Below, in pieces: positions 1-11,289 of a DNA stretch of 64,000 nucleotides; within the stretch, counting starts at the first letter, position 1; each line of letters opens with the position of its first letter. Source of the DNA: Lepeophtheirus salmonis. Its lineage: Eukaryota > Arthropoda > Copepoda > Siphonostomatoida > Caligidae. The stretch is taken from NCBI RefSeq assembly GCF_016086655.4, contig NC_052132.2:12092805-12156804 (forward strand), read 5' to 3'. The notes under the pieces are model-generated. The model saw only the letters and a program-made list of their open reading frames with translations. It ran no database searches and was not told the origin of the DNA. The translations under genes were made by a program, and so were the position numbers.

Positions 1-190
1 CCCAACATCTGGGGGTAAATAGGGATGGGCAGTGGTTGCTGAAATTGGAACACGATGGTACCTAAAAACAGCCCCAACATTCGGGTTGTATAAGGGGGTA
101 TGGAGGGGTCCTTACTAGTAGTTTATATAGGAGTGGTGGTGGTGGTGGGGTATGTTTCAGGTGGGAAATGTCTGAATGGGATAAATCACA
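1..190. repeat. GC-richer repeat fragment at window edge
   Basis: This segment is much richer in G than its surroundings and holds a short GGT trinucleotide run near 131-148. Positions 57-78 (GGTACC, then CAGCCCCAAC) match, in reverse complement and with a few differences, positions 18430-18451 inside the 18.3 kb tandem repeat; a G-run followed by a TATG-GTTTC-like stretch also recurs in both. I read it as a piece of the same repeat family, cut by the window edge. The open frame at 168-422 starts inside it and has no family signature, so I do not call it a gene. Confidence 0.45.
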
Positions 191-429
191 ACTTCATTTA
201 GAGGAGCCCCTTATTTTATATTCTACAGTCGATGTTCTATCGGTAGACCTTTTGTCTGGTCGATGTTTAGTTTATTCGACGTTTTGTCCAGGGACTGTTC
301 GCCCCACATCAGATCAAATGTTCTTGAGCTGTCCCCGATTCCTAACTGAGTTTTATATGCTTGACTTAGGAATTGAAAGATGCATAAACCAGTGCTCGAG
401 TGTGGACTCGTATCTATTTTAATGGACTC

Positions 430-1815
430 GGATTGGATAATGATGACTATAACATGAATCAGAGAAAATGGACTTTACTTCAGTTCTGTTATAAACAATA
501 TTATGCAATAGTCATATAAAAAAATATTAACTGCAAAAGTTACTGAAAGGTAAACAATCAATCTAACTTCTAACGTTACGAACTTTTTGAACGACTCATT
601 ATACAATTCAAATTTATGGATCGCTGAAAATGTGGTTATTTCTATATTGTTACTTTCAAGTGAATTTCATGTACACACCTGAAAATTTGCTAACGACGAA
701 TTCTAATCCAGCTATTTTATTGATTTATAACCATAATTTTGTCTCTAAAAATGAGCTCAAATAAGTCATATTAACCATATCAATAATTATGCATAAGTAT
801 AGGTAGAATTGGCAGTATTGAAGGGATTCCGATATTCCTGAAGAAGCCGATTCTTACCGATTCAGATTCTGATGCATTGGTATACCCCCTATTTCTAATA
901 TATCTAAAATGTAAATATTTAGAGATGATTTCATTGATTCGAATATATATATTTAAATTGCCCTAATTATTCTTTTTTTTATTTGGTTAACCACAACATT
1001 CATAGAATATTATGTAAATCAGTATTATTACATTTAGATTGTTCTCTCCAAGGAAATTTCCGTTGTATAATTGGATATTGTATTTATATCACACAATTTA
1101 TATTTGAAAACATATTTTTTTAAAGAAAACAACTTATTTCAAAAAATAACAAATCTTATGAACACAAAATTCTGTCATCTTGAGAAAAATAACTTGATTT
1201 TAATAATTGCAGAGGGGATATGTCAAAAATACTATAAATGAATGAAATATCTGTTTATTGTTCAATAGAGTTTATAAAATAAATGTGAAAATTTACGTCC
1301 CAAAACTACCATTATTATATTTTATTTGACCTAAAAAAACAATTAAATGTATTCTGTTTATGTTACAAAAGATCGATTAGAGTAGCCGAGATGGGGAGCA
1401 GCTGCAACAGCCTCTTTCCTTGATGATCAAAAATGTTATAACCACAAAATATATACATCACATTTGTAAAATATAATGCAGATTATTTTATAGAAAATCA
1501 ATAATTTTTGTCTTTTTTTCTGTGAGATATTGAAGAAAATTGATTTAAAGAAATAAAAGTAGTTATATTGTGGAAAATTATTTTAGTAATAGCGGATTCA
1601 GCTTTGCCTTTTTTTTTAAATTAATGATATCATTTAAACTATTGATTATTTTGCTATGAGTAAATATAAAATTTTATAAAAATTTAAAGCCTAATTATTG
1701 AGGAAAAGAATCATATACTCTAATTTTCATTACAAAGGAAACAGTTCCAACCCTGTTTTCAGAGTTTCCTCGTATAGTCAATTTTTTTTTATTGCATGAT
1801 ACATAAACACATTGA
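430..1815. other. AT-rich non-coding stretch
   Basis: No open frame with recognisable protein character. A G-rich motif around 1385-1425 (GGGGAGCAGCTGCAAC) has a loose counterpart near 36449-36480, and the AT-rich sequence that follows it there is also similar, so part of this stretch is probably an old dispersed repeat. Confidence 0.4.
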
Positions 1816-1819
1816 TACC

Positions 1820-1915
1820 AGGGAAATTGCCTAAGTCGGAAAATTGCCAGATGTGAAATATTGCCCAAGGACGAAAACTGACCGAACGAAAATAGCCCAA
1901 ATAGAAATGAACCAA
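1820..1915. repeat. Degenerate short tandem repeat, period about 17
   Basis: Successive units of roughly 15-19 bases share the pattern AAATTGCC(C)AAG followed by GACGAAA, with five or so recognisable units that drift in spacing. The minus-strand open frame over it (1695-1931) is a by-product. A comparable degenerate array with a different core is present at 47311-47450. Confidence 0.55.
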
Positions 1916-1929
1916 TGCAGAATATTGTC

Positions 1930-4690
1930 ACAAAATAACCTAATTTTTAATTAGCTTTGAACAAATGAATTAGCTTATAACTAACTGGACCTATGAAAAT
2001 CATGAAATATCCTGAAATCAACAAAATTTTGTCTTAAAAACATTTTTTTTAAATGTTAATTGCTTCATTTACTTTTATCATTAAAAGGCTTAATCTACAA
2101 TAATAAGCTTCTTATCGCATTATTTTGTTCGTCCTTTTAAATAGTATTTGATTGACAATAAAACTGGAATGTTAAAAATCAGTTTTATTTTAACCTTTGA
2201 TAAAAACAACCTCATCATTATTTTCATTCCCAAATTTTTAAGGGAGACAAGTTTTATCATTATATTTTGGATTATTAAAGAAATACGTGAAAAGAGAAAA
2301 AAAAAAAGCTTAATATACCTATCTCTCAATTGTTTTTTGTTCCACAGAGTATTTAGTTTAAAATTTTCGGCCTTTAAAAAATTTGTTTAAGTATTTATTT
2401 TTATTCAAAATTGTAAAAAACAAATACAAACTTTAAAAAAATCTAAACAATATTAGGAACAAAAGGGGTTTGAATAAAAATAATATATAGTTTTATTTGA
2501 AATGGACGAATATTTGGATCCCCATTTTATAATAAACAGTTTTAAATTGGAAAAATGAGCTTTCAATGATTGATTCAGATTCAAAATATGGATATACACC
2601 ATAAAAGGTTTAGTTATTCAATCCTCAAAAAATAAAATTTAGTTTAATTTTCTCAAAATCTTACTCAAACTCGATTATTTTCAAATGATTGAATTCTCCC
2701 AACTACAAGTATATTTACAACATTTGAAGGGTCGTATTCAAATGTAATTTGTTGAAAAACATAGTTTATAAATAGACTCATACAATAACATACATTTGTT
2801 GCAAGGTTCTAAAAATTTTAACATATATGTGTCAAACCAGCTCCGAATAATTGAACAAAAAGTGAAGAAAAACCCCCTAGGTCTTCCCTACATAGAAAGG
2901 ATATAGCAAGTGACTTCATATTTTGTTAGCCCAATGAATAATGATAAAGGAATTTTAACTTTTCCATATTGAAAGTAGCTTTAACTCACTAAAATTTTCG
3001 AATGATTGAGTAACTTTTTGATACATGTGTTTTTGCAATAAATATAATCCCATAACAAGGGCTTCCCCAAGTAGTGGGCTGGAGCAGCTGTATCCCCTCA
3101 AGCCCAAATTAAGGAATATTTTCTTTTTACTAGAAATATTTTTGGTCAGGATGGAAAAATTTTACAGGAAATAAGGATAATTTTTTTTTCAAAGACTTAG
3201 ATAATTAAAAAAAATTCGTTATTGCAAAAGAGCAAATAATATAATTTTTCCAAAAAAAATTATCTTCTGTTAATAACTATAGATTTTAGATTTTTATTTT
3301 TTTTAATATCTTAAAATTAGTTTTTGAATTTTTTTTTAAATATGTTTTTTGGTGAACAACTATAAATTTTTGATCTAATTTTTGAAAAATTTAATTTTTT
3401 GCCAATAGTTCTAGATTTATGGAATTTTAAAATATACATAGTCATATAGCTAATAAACTTATAATCAAAAGAGTACAAATCTTGATATTTTTGTTGTAAT
3501 AGAGATATATATTTACACATTAATATTTCCCTTTGGAACGTTTTAAATCTAACTTTTTTGCTATATCACATTTACTGATTTGAACATATTCATGCACTTA
3601 TATGTTAAGGTTTCTCATACGGCGCAAAAAAAATGAAATTGAAATAATGCATTTAATATTTGAACGTTGATTGGTTGAATTCGAATTAGCTTTTGTTCTT
3701 TTTCTTGAAGAAAAAATCATTTTCTCAATTAATTAACTAGAAATTAATAGATCAATGGTGAGTCTTTGGCACCTCTGTAATTTCACGATGCTGAAGATGA
3801 GCAACAGCTTTTTTGAAGCTGCCTCAGACAATAAGACATAAATTTGAGTAGTTTTCAATACAGCAAATCTTTTATTTACTTCCAAATATATGAGTGTTTT
3901 CTTGAGAAATTTTGTAAGATAGTTATGAACGGCCCACAAATCGGTTTATGTATCCTACGTTAGAAGGTAAAGTTATTATTGAAGATACATTTGTTGGCGT
4001 GTGCTTCGTTAGGCATTTATTTAAGTGTTCATTTGCACTGTGGCATAAATCATTATTTAACTTTATCTCTAGTTCATCTTCAATATTTATTAAACTTTTC
4101 CAATAATAAAAAATGCAAGATTTCCCGGGGAAACGAAATCTTGAAATACCGAGAGAGAAATTTGTATATCATATGTTATAAAATAAGATAATGTTTATGA
4201 ACGTTATAGTTAAATTTATTGCAGTAATAAATTAGCATGTGTTGGTGGTTTGACATATATAAGCCAAAGTAAAATGAGTTGAAAACAATAAATTACACAT
4301 TCTTCACCTATTTAGAGGAATTAAAATTATTTTACCTTTTTTTAGCTGTTGATAAAGGAGTTTCTTAAACCTTCGTCAGTAAAATATCACTTTAATTACC
4401 TTATTTCAGAAACACAATTTCCATTCAAGTGATGGGACATTACTGGGAAAAATTGATTTTATAAGGATGTCTTAGAAGTGTGACGAAAAAAAAAGTCATG
4501 CATACAAAAAAGAAAAATAACATCGTGTTCACACTATTAGGCGAAGTAATGTAAGGCTTGCTCTATCTTAAGCAGCGTAGCTTGAAATTACTAAAGCACT
4601 CAAACATTTGTTCAACAAATTTGGGTATAAGGTATCAAAAAAGAAATGAATTTTGAAGTAAATATGTAGAAATAGTGTAAACAAAAATCA
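1930..4690. other. AT-rich stretch, nothing recognised
   Basis: Long A and T runs, several chance open frames of 67-80 codons (for example 2148-2390 plus and 3317-3520 minus) made mostly of Lys, Phe, Ile and Leu codons. No transposase, RT or exon signature was found. A short GC-richer motif at 3065-3110 is isolated. Confidence 0.45.
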
Positions 4691-4849
4691 ATCTACAGGG
4701 TGGTAATTTTAAATCCGGAAAATTTAAAATTAATTCACCTATATTACAATTTTTTCCGTTAATGAATTCAGCCATTCACAAACATTACATGACTGGGTCC
4801 ATAGTGAAGTCAATCACACAAACCTACCACTTACAGCTTCATCCCCAGG

Positions 4850-5300
4850 CTACACTATGCCCTGAACTTGGCACATGCATTCATAAGGAAATACTTGTCC
4901 ATGTTGGCTCCTGCCTTGAGAAGGGAAGCCCACAAGGAGACAACAGTGTTATGTGCATATTTATTTGATTCTCTCTCCAAGACGCATTGTAGTCCGAGGA
5001 TTCAGATCTGGGTAGCTAAGAGGCCAAACTTTCTTTCTCCAAAACATAAAGATCTTAAAATTGTTGGTTTCCCCCAAATAAATCCAGTTCCAATTATACG
5101 ATTTGGACAAAGACACAGTATCGGTTAACAATAATTTAAACTCTGTAGCATCATAGTTAATAGAGTTATTTGCGTCCTTAGGCGTGTGCCCGTCATAGAA
5201 ACCCACAATTATACCCCCACGGTGTTCGTATTTGGTGGACATCTCAAGAATTTTGCATTTTTTTATAGTATTTTGTGAGTTACATATGATAAACACACTT
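4850..5300 (-). mobile_element. Internally deleted mariner (maT-like) transposase
   Basis: Read on the minus strand, the frame from 5296 begins near a helix-turn-helix of the maT type (MSTKYEHR, then YDG.TPKDA) and then passes, without the middle of the protein, into the C-terminal catalytic block VWPLSYPDLNP. A shift then gives HNTVVSLWASLLKAGANM and NACAKFRA before a stop near 4850, which is the usual end of these transposases. The D1 and D2 catalytic blocks are gone, so this is a deletion derivative of roughly 150 codons instead of about 340. A terminal CAGGGTGG motif at 4696 could be one end of the element; the other end is unclear. It cannot encode an active enzyme. Confidence 0.75.
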
Positions 5301-5334
5301 TAAAAAAAAGATCTCAGGGTTGCCAAGGTATTCA

Positions 5335-6325
5335 GGTTTAAACTTGTTCCGTATTTATATTCCTGCACTATATATAACTGGGAAGTTAGCGTAGTTGACA
5401 CAAGAATGGAAAAATATTAAAAGAATTTTATTTACTAAAAAAACAATATACTCACATTTAATTTTATCTCCTTAACCTTCTATGAGAAAGGTATTGATAT
5501 TGAAAGTAGAATAAGAAGTGCCCATTCATAAATCCTTCATTAATAAAAGTTACGTTTACGTTTTATTATAAAAACGATTAAAATACGGAAAAATGTCCTT
5601 TTATTTCTGAAAAATGTATTACAAATTCTTGAAGCTGAGTTTTGTAAGGCTACAATTTTTTTCCGACAAGAACGAAGGTGGTTTACCTTATAACTTAAGA
5701 AATGGCGTTGGATCACAAACTTTCATCAGGCTCACTTACGTAAATAAGAATAATTGTTACGTTCACTAAACTAGAGCTAAGGGAACCCAGGAATACTCTA
5801 GGGACGTTTTTTTCAGTGCAACGATGTAGTCAATTCTATTTTCCACATGCAAGCTATTTACGTATGTGTATACTGTACACCTACAGCAGGCTAAGGGTTA
5901 TAATTTTGCAAAGATAATTTAATATTGATAACTGCACTTGTTTTAAAATTACATTTTCTTCACTTTTTTCTAGGTTGATAACTAGGTGCCAAATTATCTA
6001 AATATTATCATTCGTTTACATATAAATAAATCAATTTCAAATATTTAAAGTCCAATATATATATTTTTATGTATATTGATATTTCTATTTTAAAAATATT
6101 GTTTAGTTCTAATGGATACGTCAGAAATAGTTTTATTTTTTTAGAACTCTCTATAAATTATAAATAAAACCCTGTAAGTCCTCTCTATAGACAATATTTT
6201 AAGCAAATAGGTTAATCTAAAATATGAACACAACGATATCTCAGATACGTTAATGACAACACAATAGTTAATTATGAAAATATTAACGATGTTTTAATTA
6301 CATTTTTTTTTGTATGTTCAACTTC
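5335..6325. other. AT-rich stretch, nothing recognised
   Basis: No coding signature, no long repeat arm detected by eye. Short duplicated AT-rich words only. Confidence 0.4.
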
Positions 6326-6329
6326 AATA

Positions 6330-6848
6330 CATCTCGTTTTTGCTTCAGTCTATCATCATATGCACATCCCATCTTCTTCCACAACGTATTCCTATTACTA
6401 TTAAATCTTGATGAAATCTATATCCTTATTTATCACTTACATCACCAAGATTATCAGGATAGCATGTAAGATGGCGATGAAGAAAACGAAGTTTGATATT
6501 CATTTCACATTCCATTGATCTGTAGTCTTACATCTGTATATGCACTAACTCTCTGTAGTTAGTTTACTGGTACCACATATTATATGTTATCCACATATTT
6601 GGAAAAAAACAACAACAACTGAGCATTCCTTTCCTGATTTGTCTTTTTATTGATCAACTCTTTAATTCTGATGAGTTTTCGTATTTTTAGCTAATCGAAA
6701 ACACCATATTCCAGGAATTTACTTTCTATTTTTCGAATAAATTAAGTTCGAGTTAAGCAATCTTTTCTGATTCAACTGTGAAGCTAGGAGTATTTTCCCT
6801 AATCCCGAATCACGTATCAAATTATTAAATTCTTGCAAATCAGATCCT
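6330..6848 (-). pseudogene. Relic of an arthropod transposon-associated protein family
   Basis: Two minus-strand segments fit, in the right order, a protein family that I know from many arthropod and cnidarian genomes as multi-copy uncharacterised proteins. The first (about 6737-6845) reads LQEFNNLIRDSGLGK and continues ASQLNQKRLL, matching the family's 'DLNDLVRDLxL...LGSRLKxxNLL' block. The second (about 6330-6507) reads RFLHRHLTCYPDNLGD, then a stop inside 'SDK*GYRFHQD', then RRWDVHMMID, matching 'HLDFFPxNLGxxSDExGERFHQD...YxGxWxxxMxxDYCW'. The intervening catalytic-looking region is eroded or frameshifted. I recall the family from memory; function is unknown to me, and its high copy number suggests a mobile origin. 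A C-terminal piece of the same family seems to lie at 59230-59530 on the other strand. Confidence 0.6.
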
Positions 6849-6857
6849 TAAGTTGAC

Positions 6858-8250
6858 ATGATGTATTTTCTAAAATTAAAAAGTCTGGAAAAGTTCTTTC
6901 TTCAACAACGCCTTGATTTTCTAAAGGAAGTTCATATGTTGGTACAGGAATTTCATCAAAAGGTACAACATATTTGGATCCACAATATGACGTTTATGTT
7001 TATTCTTGAACCCAGGTACAATGTAACTTTACTTAGAAGTGCAAAAATCAGTGCTAGTTCTTTTGATGAGACAGAAATACAAAAACTCTTCAGATATGTT
7101 CTCTAAGAGATAGAAACAAAGGCAGATAGAGGAAATCGAAGGAAGATACTTTTAACTGGATCATACATTTCAAGAAATACTCTTATTCGGAACTCAGTAT
7201 TCCACGAGGGACGACAGGATAAAAATCATCCAAGGAAAACTACCAGGCTTTATATAAGGTTAGAGTCGACTCTTTCCTTGCGAAGAAGTTTTGCAAAAAT
7301 ATAAAAATCCATTCATGATAAGAAGGGAATATCAATATTTCAAATATATTTAGTAATTACTTTCTTTGAATTTGTACGAAGCGTGGTGATATTATTTAAT
7401 ACGGCGTGTGACGTCATTATAATTCTATGGACAAGTAAACATTATAAAAATAATGTTATAGGATTTCTAGTACACCACATAAAAAATAAAATCATTCAAA
7501 AAATATAAAATTGAATCAAAATCCTTGTATCCAAAATTTTTAAATAGGTCTTTTTTTAAAATAAAACACAGAATATTTTTCTATAATATAGTCTATGATA
7601 TTCATTATCACAATGAATTATGAATAAGTTATAACGGTGTAGAGAAAAATGTAATTTTTCAGTAATTTTTAGCCTAAATATGGAAATATCTCGAGTTCAG
7701 AACAACATACAGAATCCATAAAAACATTTTATGACTAATATAAAACCCTTTTACATCAGTTTTATACATCGTACATCAATTGAGTTATTTTCTTAATGAT
7801 GAAAAAGGACTCGGAACAATAATAGTCCGGAATTACTATAATTTCAGATATTTCTGAAACCTGACGACCAAGATAAAAACTGAGATCAATTATGGATTCT
7901 GCATTTAAAGATAAATTATATTTTGGCTTCATTTCATAGGTACCAAAATTGTGTTCCCGAGTGTAATTTGGTAAATAATTCAAATTCATAATTTATTGTT
8001 GATAGAGAGATTCCAATAGCAAAAACTACGAATTGCAATATGTTGTTAACACCTGAGACCAACATTTTATTTTTTTGGAGAAAGAAAAAAAAAGATTACA
8101 AAAATAAGTACGATTAGAGGTGGATTCAAACTTCTCAACTTCTAGAAGATATCTATGAAAAAACAAATCCCATTGAACTCTTCGAAATGGTTGCTATATG
8201 GAGTGAGGAGTAAGTTTTGGACGATACATTTCAGTTTATATATTTATGAA
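6858..8250. other. AT-rich stretch with unassigned open frames
   Basis: The plus-strand frame at 6858-7106 (82 codons) abuts the relic at 6330-6848 but lies on the opposite strand and shows no family signature. The minus-strand frame at 7762-7989 is likewise unrecognised. I see no splice-consistent exon here. Confidence 0.35.
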
Positions 8251-8254
8251 CTAC

Positions 8255-8978
8255 CATAAACTTTTCGAAAAATGATCAAATTGTAATATCAATTAATTTA
8301 AAAAACTTTGTTCAAAATAGCCACCCTTTTTGAATGGATTACATAGTGGAGACGTAGCTACAATTAGGTAAAAGCAGCACGGACAAAGTTGTTCACCGTT
8401 GAAGCCATCCACAACGTCCATCATTACCGTGCTTTAGGCAAGATCATTAACAACATCCATTTGGAGCACCGTATCATCATCAAGTGCCTGAAACCGCCCA
8501 CTGTCATGGTCTTGGCTGTTATTAAGTCAGAAGGGAAGAAGATACCACTCATTTTCACTGAAGAGAGTGTGAAGACCAACTAAAACGTCTACAAGTCTAT
8601 GTTGACAGACAGGATCCTTCCCTGGCTTCATGATAAGTTACATCTTCAGTAAAGACGGAGGCTCACACTGTAAAAAGGGTGTAGTATTGGCGAGAAGCAA
8701 ATTTCTAGGGATTTTGGAAAATAATATGTAGCTTCCTGGCAGTCCTGATCCTATGTGATCCAGGTTTCAGGTCTGGGCTTGTACCAAGTACCACCCAACT
8801 AATGACACTCTGCAGGGTGAAATCATACAGGAATGAGCCAACATACCTGCAGAAACTCCTCAAGTGCCTCTTTGTCTCCGCTAGGTAATCTGGGCAGAGT
8901 CTGACTATCTCGAAAAAAAAAAATAATAATAATAACTAATTTTTATTTCAATTTGATCATTTTCACAAGAGATTATAA
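8255..8978 (+). mobile_element. Tc1/mariner (maT-like) element, broken transposase
   Basis: A perfect 15-base inverted repeat (AAAATGATCAAATTG at 8269-8283 and its complement at 8949-8963) lies inside longer imperfect ends. Between them the plus strand, from about 8389, reads FTVEAIHN (the D1 block, where the catalytic Asp of 'FTVDxxxN' is Glu), then VMVLAVIKSEGKKIP and a stop, then NVYKSMLTDRILPWL, a weak D2 block (DGGSHCKK in place of DGAPCHxA), and in another frame the C-terminal WACTKYHPTND to EETPQVP-like tail near 8905. It is therefore about two thirds of a maT-like transposase, with at least two stops and frameshifts. The N-terminal DNA-binding domain is missing. Confidence 0.8.
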
Positions 8979-9054
8979 CAATGAATAACTTAATATTGAA
9001 TTTAGAAACTAAAATATATCTTCCCTAATTTATTCCTCGCCCTGTATAGCCGGC

Positions 9055-9735
9055 CGAAATGTATCTTATTGTGCAAGAGAAGATAAAGAAAAAACAACTT
9101 TTGTTATTTGAATAGCTTGTGATATTTATTAAAGAAAAGATATTTATTAAATTTATTACTACAATTTTTTATTGCTTATACCAAACTACAACTATGCAAC
9201 AGTATCTTATATATTAGGTTTGTCAAGAATAATCTAAAATAAAAGTAATGAAGGATGAAATAAATTTTGAAAAGGAATATTTATAATTAGATTTTATATA
9301 TAAATAACTCCTTTCAGGACCTTCTATATGATAACAGTTTCCCATTATTTTTTCCGCAAACAGGATAAGCAAGATTGAATTTATATATTTGATCTAAACA
9401 ATTCAACTAACTGGATAAAATAACTCTAACCTTATTATTATTGTAGGGAATGTATACAAATGTGTTCTTTTCTAATATATGGGGAGTCTTAAAAGGTTCA
9501 GTATCGCCCACTTCCCATTGAATTTATTTAATAGATCTTTCTACTAATCTTAACTTGGAAAAATGATTATTTTTTATTTCAAAATTAATAGATATCATAA
9601 AAAATATATTTGAATGGAGACTAAAGCAAATAGACATATAGTCATAATAAAGAATACAAACAGTTTAAATTTTGTCATCATATAGATGAAATTTATTCGA
9701 AAAATGTTTTTTGGGTTGAAAGGGACGAAATAAAA
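9055..9735. other. AT-rich stretch, nothing recognised
   Basis: No open frame or repeat signature that I can support. An isolated G-rich word at 9478-9490 is not part of a visible family. Confidence 0.35.
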
Positions 9736-9754
9736 TATTTTTTTTCTCTTTCGT

Positions 9755-9990
9755 CGGACAAAAACAAAACACAAATATAATTGAACAACGTAGCGAAATG
9801 GGCAACGCGCGCAGGATAAGTTATTCTCTTGAACTCATTGTGTGTAAGTTCAATACTTGATGGTTCCTAGAGAAGGAAATATATTTCAGGTATACAAACT
9901 TCAAAGACAATTCCTAGGTCATATTTCTTAACTTTATACTATAACAAAATAAAAGAATCAAATGAAATGCATCTTTGTATTATTTTTCTT
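9755..9990 (+). repeat. Dispersed repeat family B, copy 1
   Basis: Shares with 24550-24770 and 50870-51050 the ordered blocks GATGGTTCCTAGAGAAGGAA, then a segment around 'ACTTCAAAGACAATTCCTA', then a TTTATACTATAA-like stretch. The three copies are diverged and end differently, so I give only approximate limits. No protein is encoded. Confidence 0.6.
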
Positions 9991-9994
9991 TACA

Positions 9995-10655
9995 AACACT
10001 TTGATGATTTCCTTCAATCAAACAAATATGAAAAAAGCAGACTTGTTTATAAAAGGTTTACAAAATTTCCAAGAAATACAAAATAGTATTTGGGACTATT
10101 TTTGTACATCTTGTTACAGCAATTATTTTTGAAAATCGTATAGTTTATGCTCAGACACACTTTTCAAAATCATTTTGATTATTGTTCAACGGAAATATAG
10201 GGAAGCAGGTAGTTTCCAAACTTTATAACAAAAGATATCCGGGGCTAATATCTGGATACGACAACGTTGAAATAAAAGCCTTGAACCCATCAAAATGGCG
10301 ACTATATAAAATTATATGTATATAAATTTTAAATAATTTAATTAAGAAATTTATTATAAGAAAATGTATGTAACTAGTCAATCACTTGCAAATTACAATT
10401 AAACCATACAACCCCAATTAGTTTCAAGCGTCTTAAAAATTTACAAATCCTCTTCTTTAACCTTATTCTATTTGTTGTACAAGACAGTTATAAGATAATA
10501 TAATATAGTAGTTTACAATTCAATACTTTGGTTTTTATTCATTTACACTTACGATCATACCATTTAGTATCTCCAAATTAGAAGGTCATTTTTTTTGCAT
10601 GAAAAGTTAGGATGTGTAATTGAAAACTAAACACTTTGAATAAGAATAATTTGGG
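9995..10655. other. AT-rich stretch, nothing recognised
   Basis: No coding signature or clear repeat. It ends directly at the inverted terminal repeat of the next mariner. Confidence 0.35.
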
Positions 10656-10659
10656 AAAC

Positions 10660-11283
10660 TAGGGTAGCTACATTCAAAAAAAACTTTGTACAGATAATCG
10701 CAAATATTTTTCCATTTCTAAACTTCATTGTAGCCTCCATCTACTTTGATCACAGCCTTGATACCCCGCTGGAAGCTCTGATAGGTGATATAAATGTAAT
10801 TGGAACTTATAAAGCTCCAATATTTAAGAGCAGAAGCCTTGATAACTTCGTAATTCGGTGCCCTTTCCCCCATAGCCTCGACATGCTACCAGAAGGAAAA
10901 GTCGAGCAGGTTGGTAGGCTTTCAGCTAACATTGAATGTTGGCTTCCAAGAAGGACTTTGTAATCTTTGTTGTATGTGCCGGTGGACCATCTTGATGAAT
11001 ATCATTTCCATGCTAATGTTGTCATTAATGGCTTCATGACGTTGTAAATAGTCTGGCTGTCTACGTGAGTAAAATGTCGGATCTCTGTTAAAGTATGTTC
11101 TGCGTGAAGTAGAGCATTATTTTATCTGTTTTGAGGCCATTTTTATATTGGTTGTATTAATTTTTTTGAAGGGATGTGCCAATACAGATAGCTTGTGATC
11201 TGACGGGAGGAAAGTCCATTCCCTCATGCGTTTTTTTCATTCCTCTATTTGATAAAAGTCCAAATTTCAACATACACCCTGTA
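10660..11283 (-). mobile_element. Mariner (maT-like) element with D2 and D3 blocks
   Basis: The ends are imperfect inverted repeats, both starting (C/T)AGGGT and continuing TT.AAA....ACTTT (10660-10690 and 11253-11282). On the minus strand, around 10940-11000, the frame reads HQDGPPAHTTKITKSFLEAN, which is the D2 block with the catalytic Asp intact; after a stop the frame from about 10920 to 10732 reads the C-terminus, including W*HVEAMGERAPNYEV and ending AVIKVDGGYNEV before a stop, the typical 'AVIxAxGGxxE' ending. The first part of the protein (DNA-binding region and D1) cannot be recognised. The element is about 620 bp, half of a full-length 1.3 kb mariner, and has several stops. Confidence 0.8.
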
Positions 11284-11289
11284 GTTCAG

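Noticed and set aside
168..422. 84-codon frame with several Cys residues at the window start
   Set aside because: Starts within a repeat fragment; Cys spacing matches no known domain.
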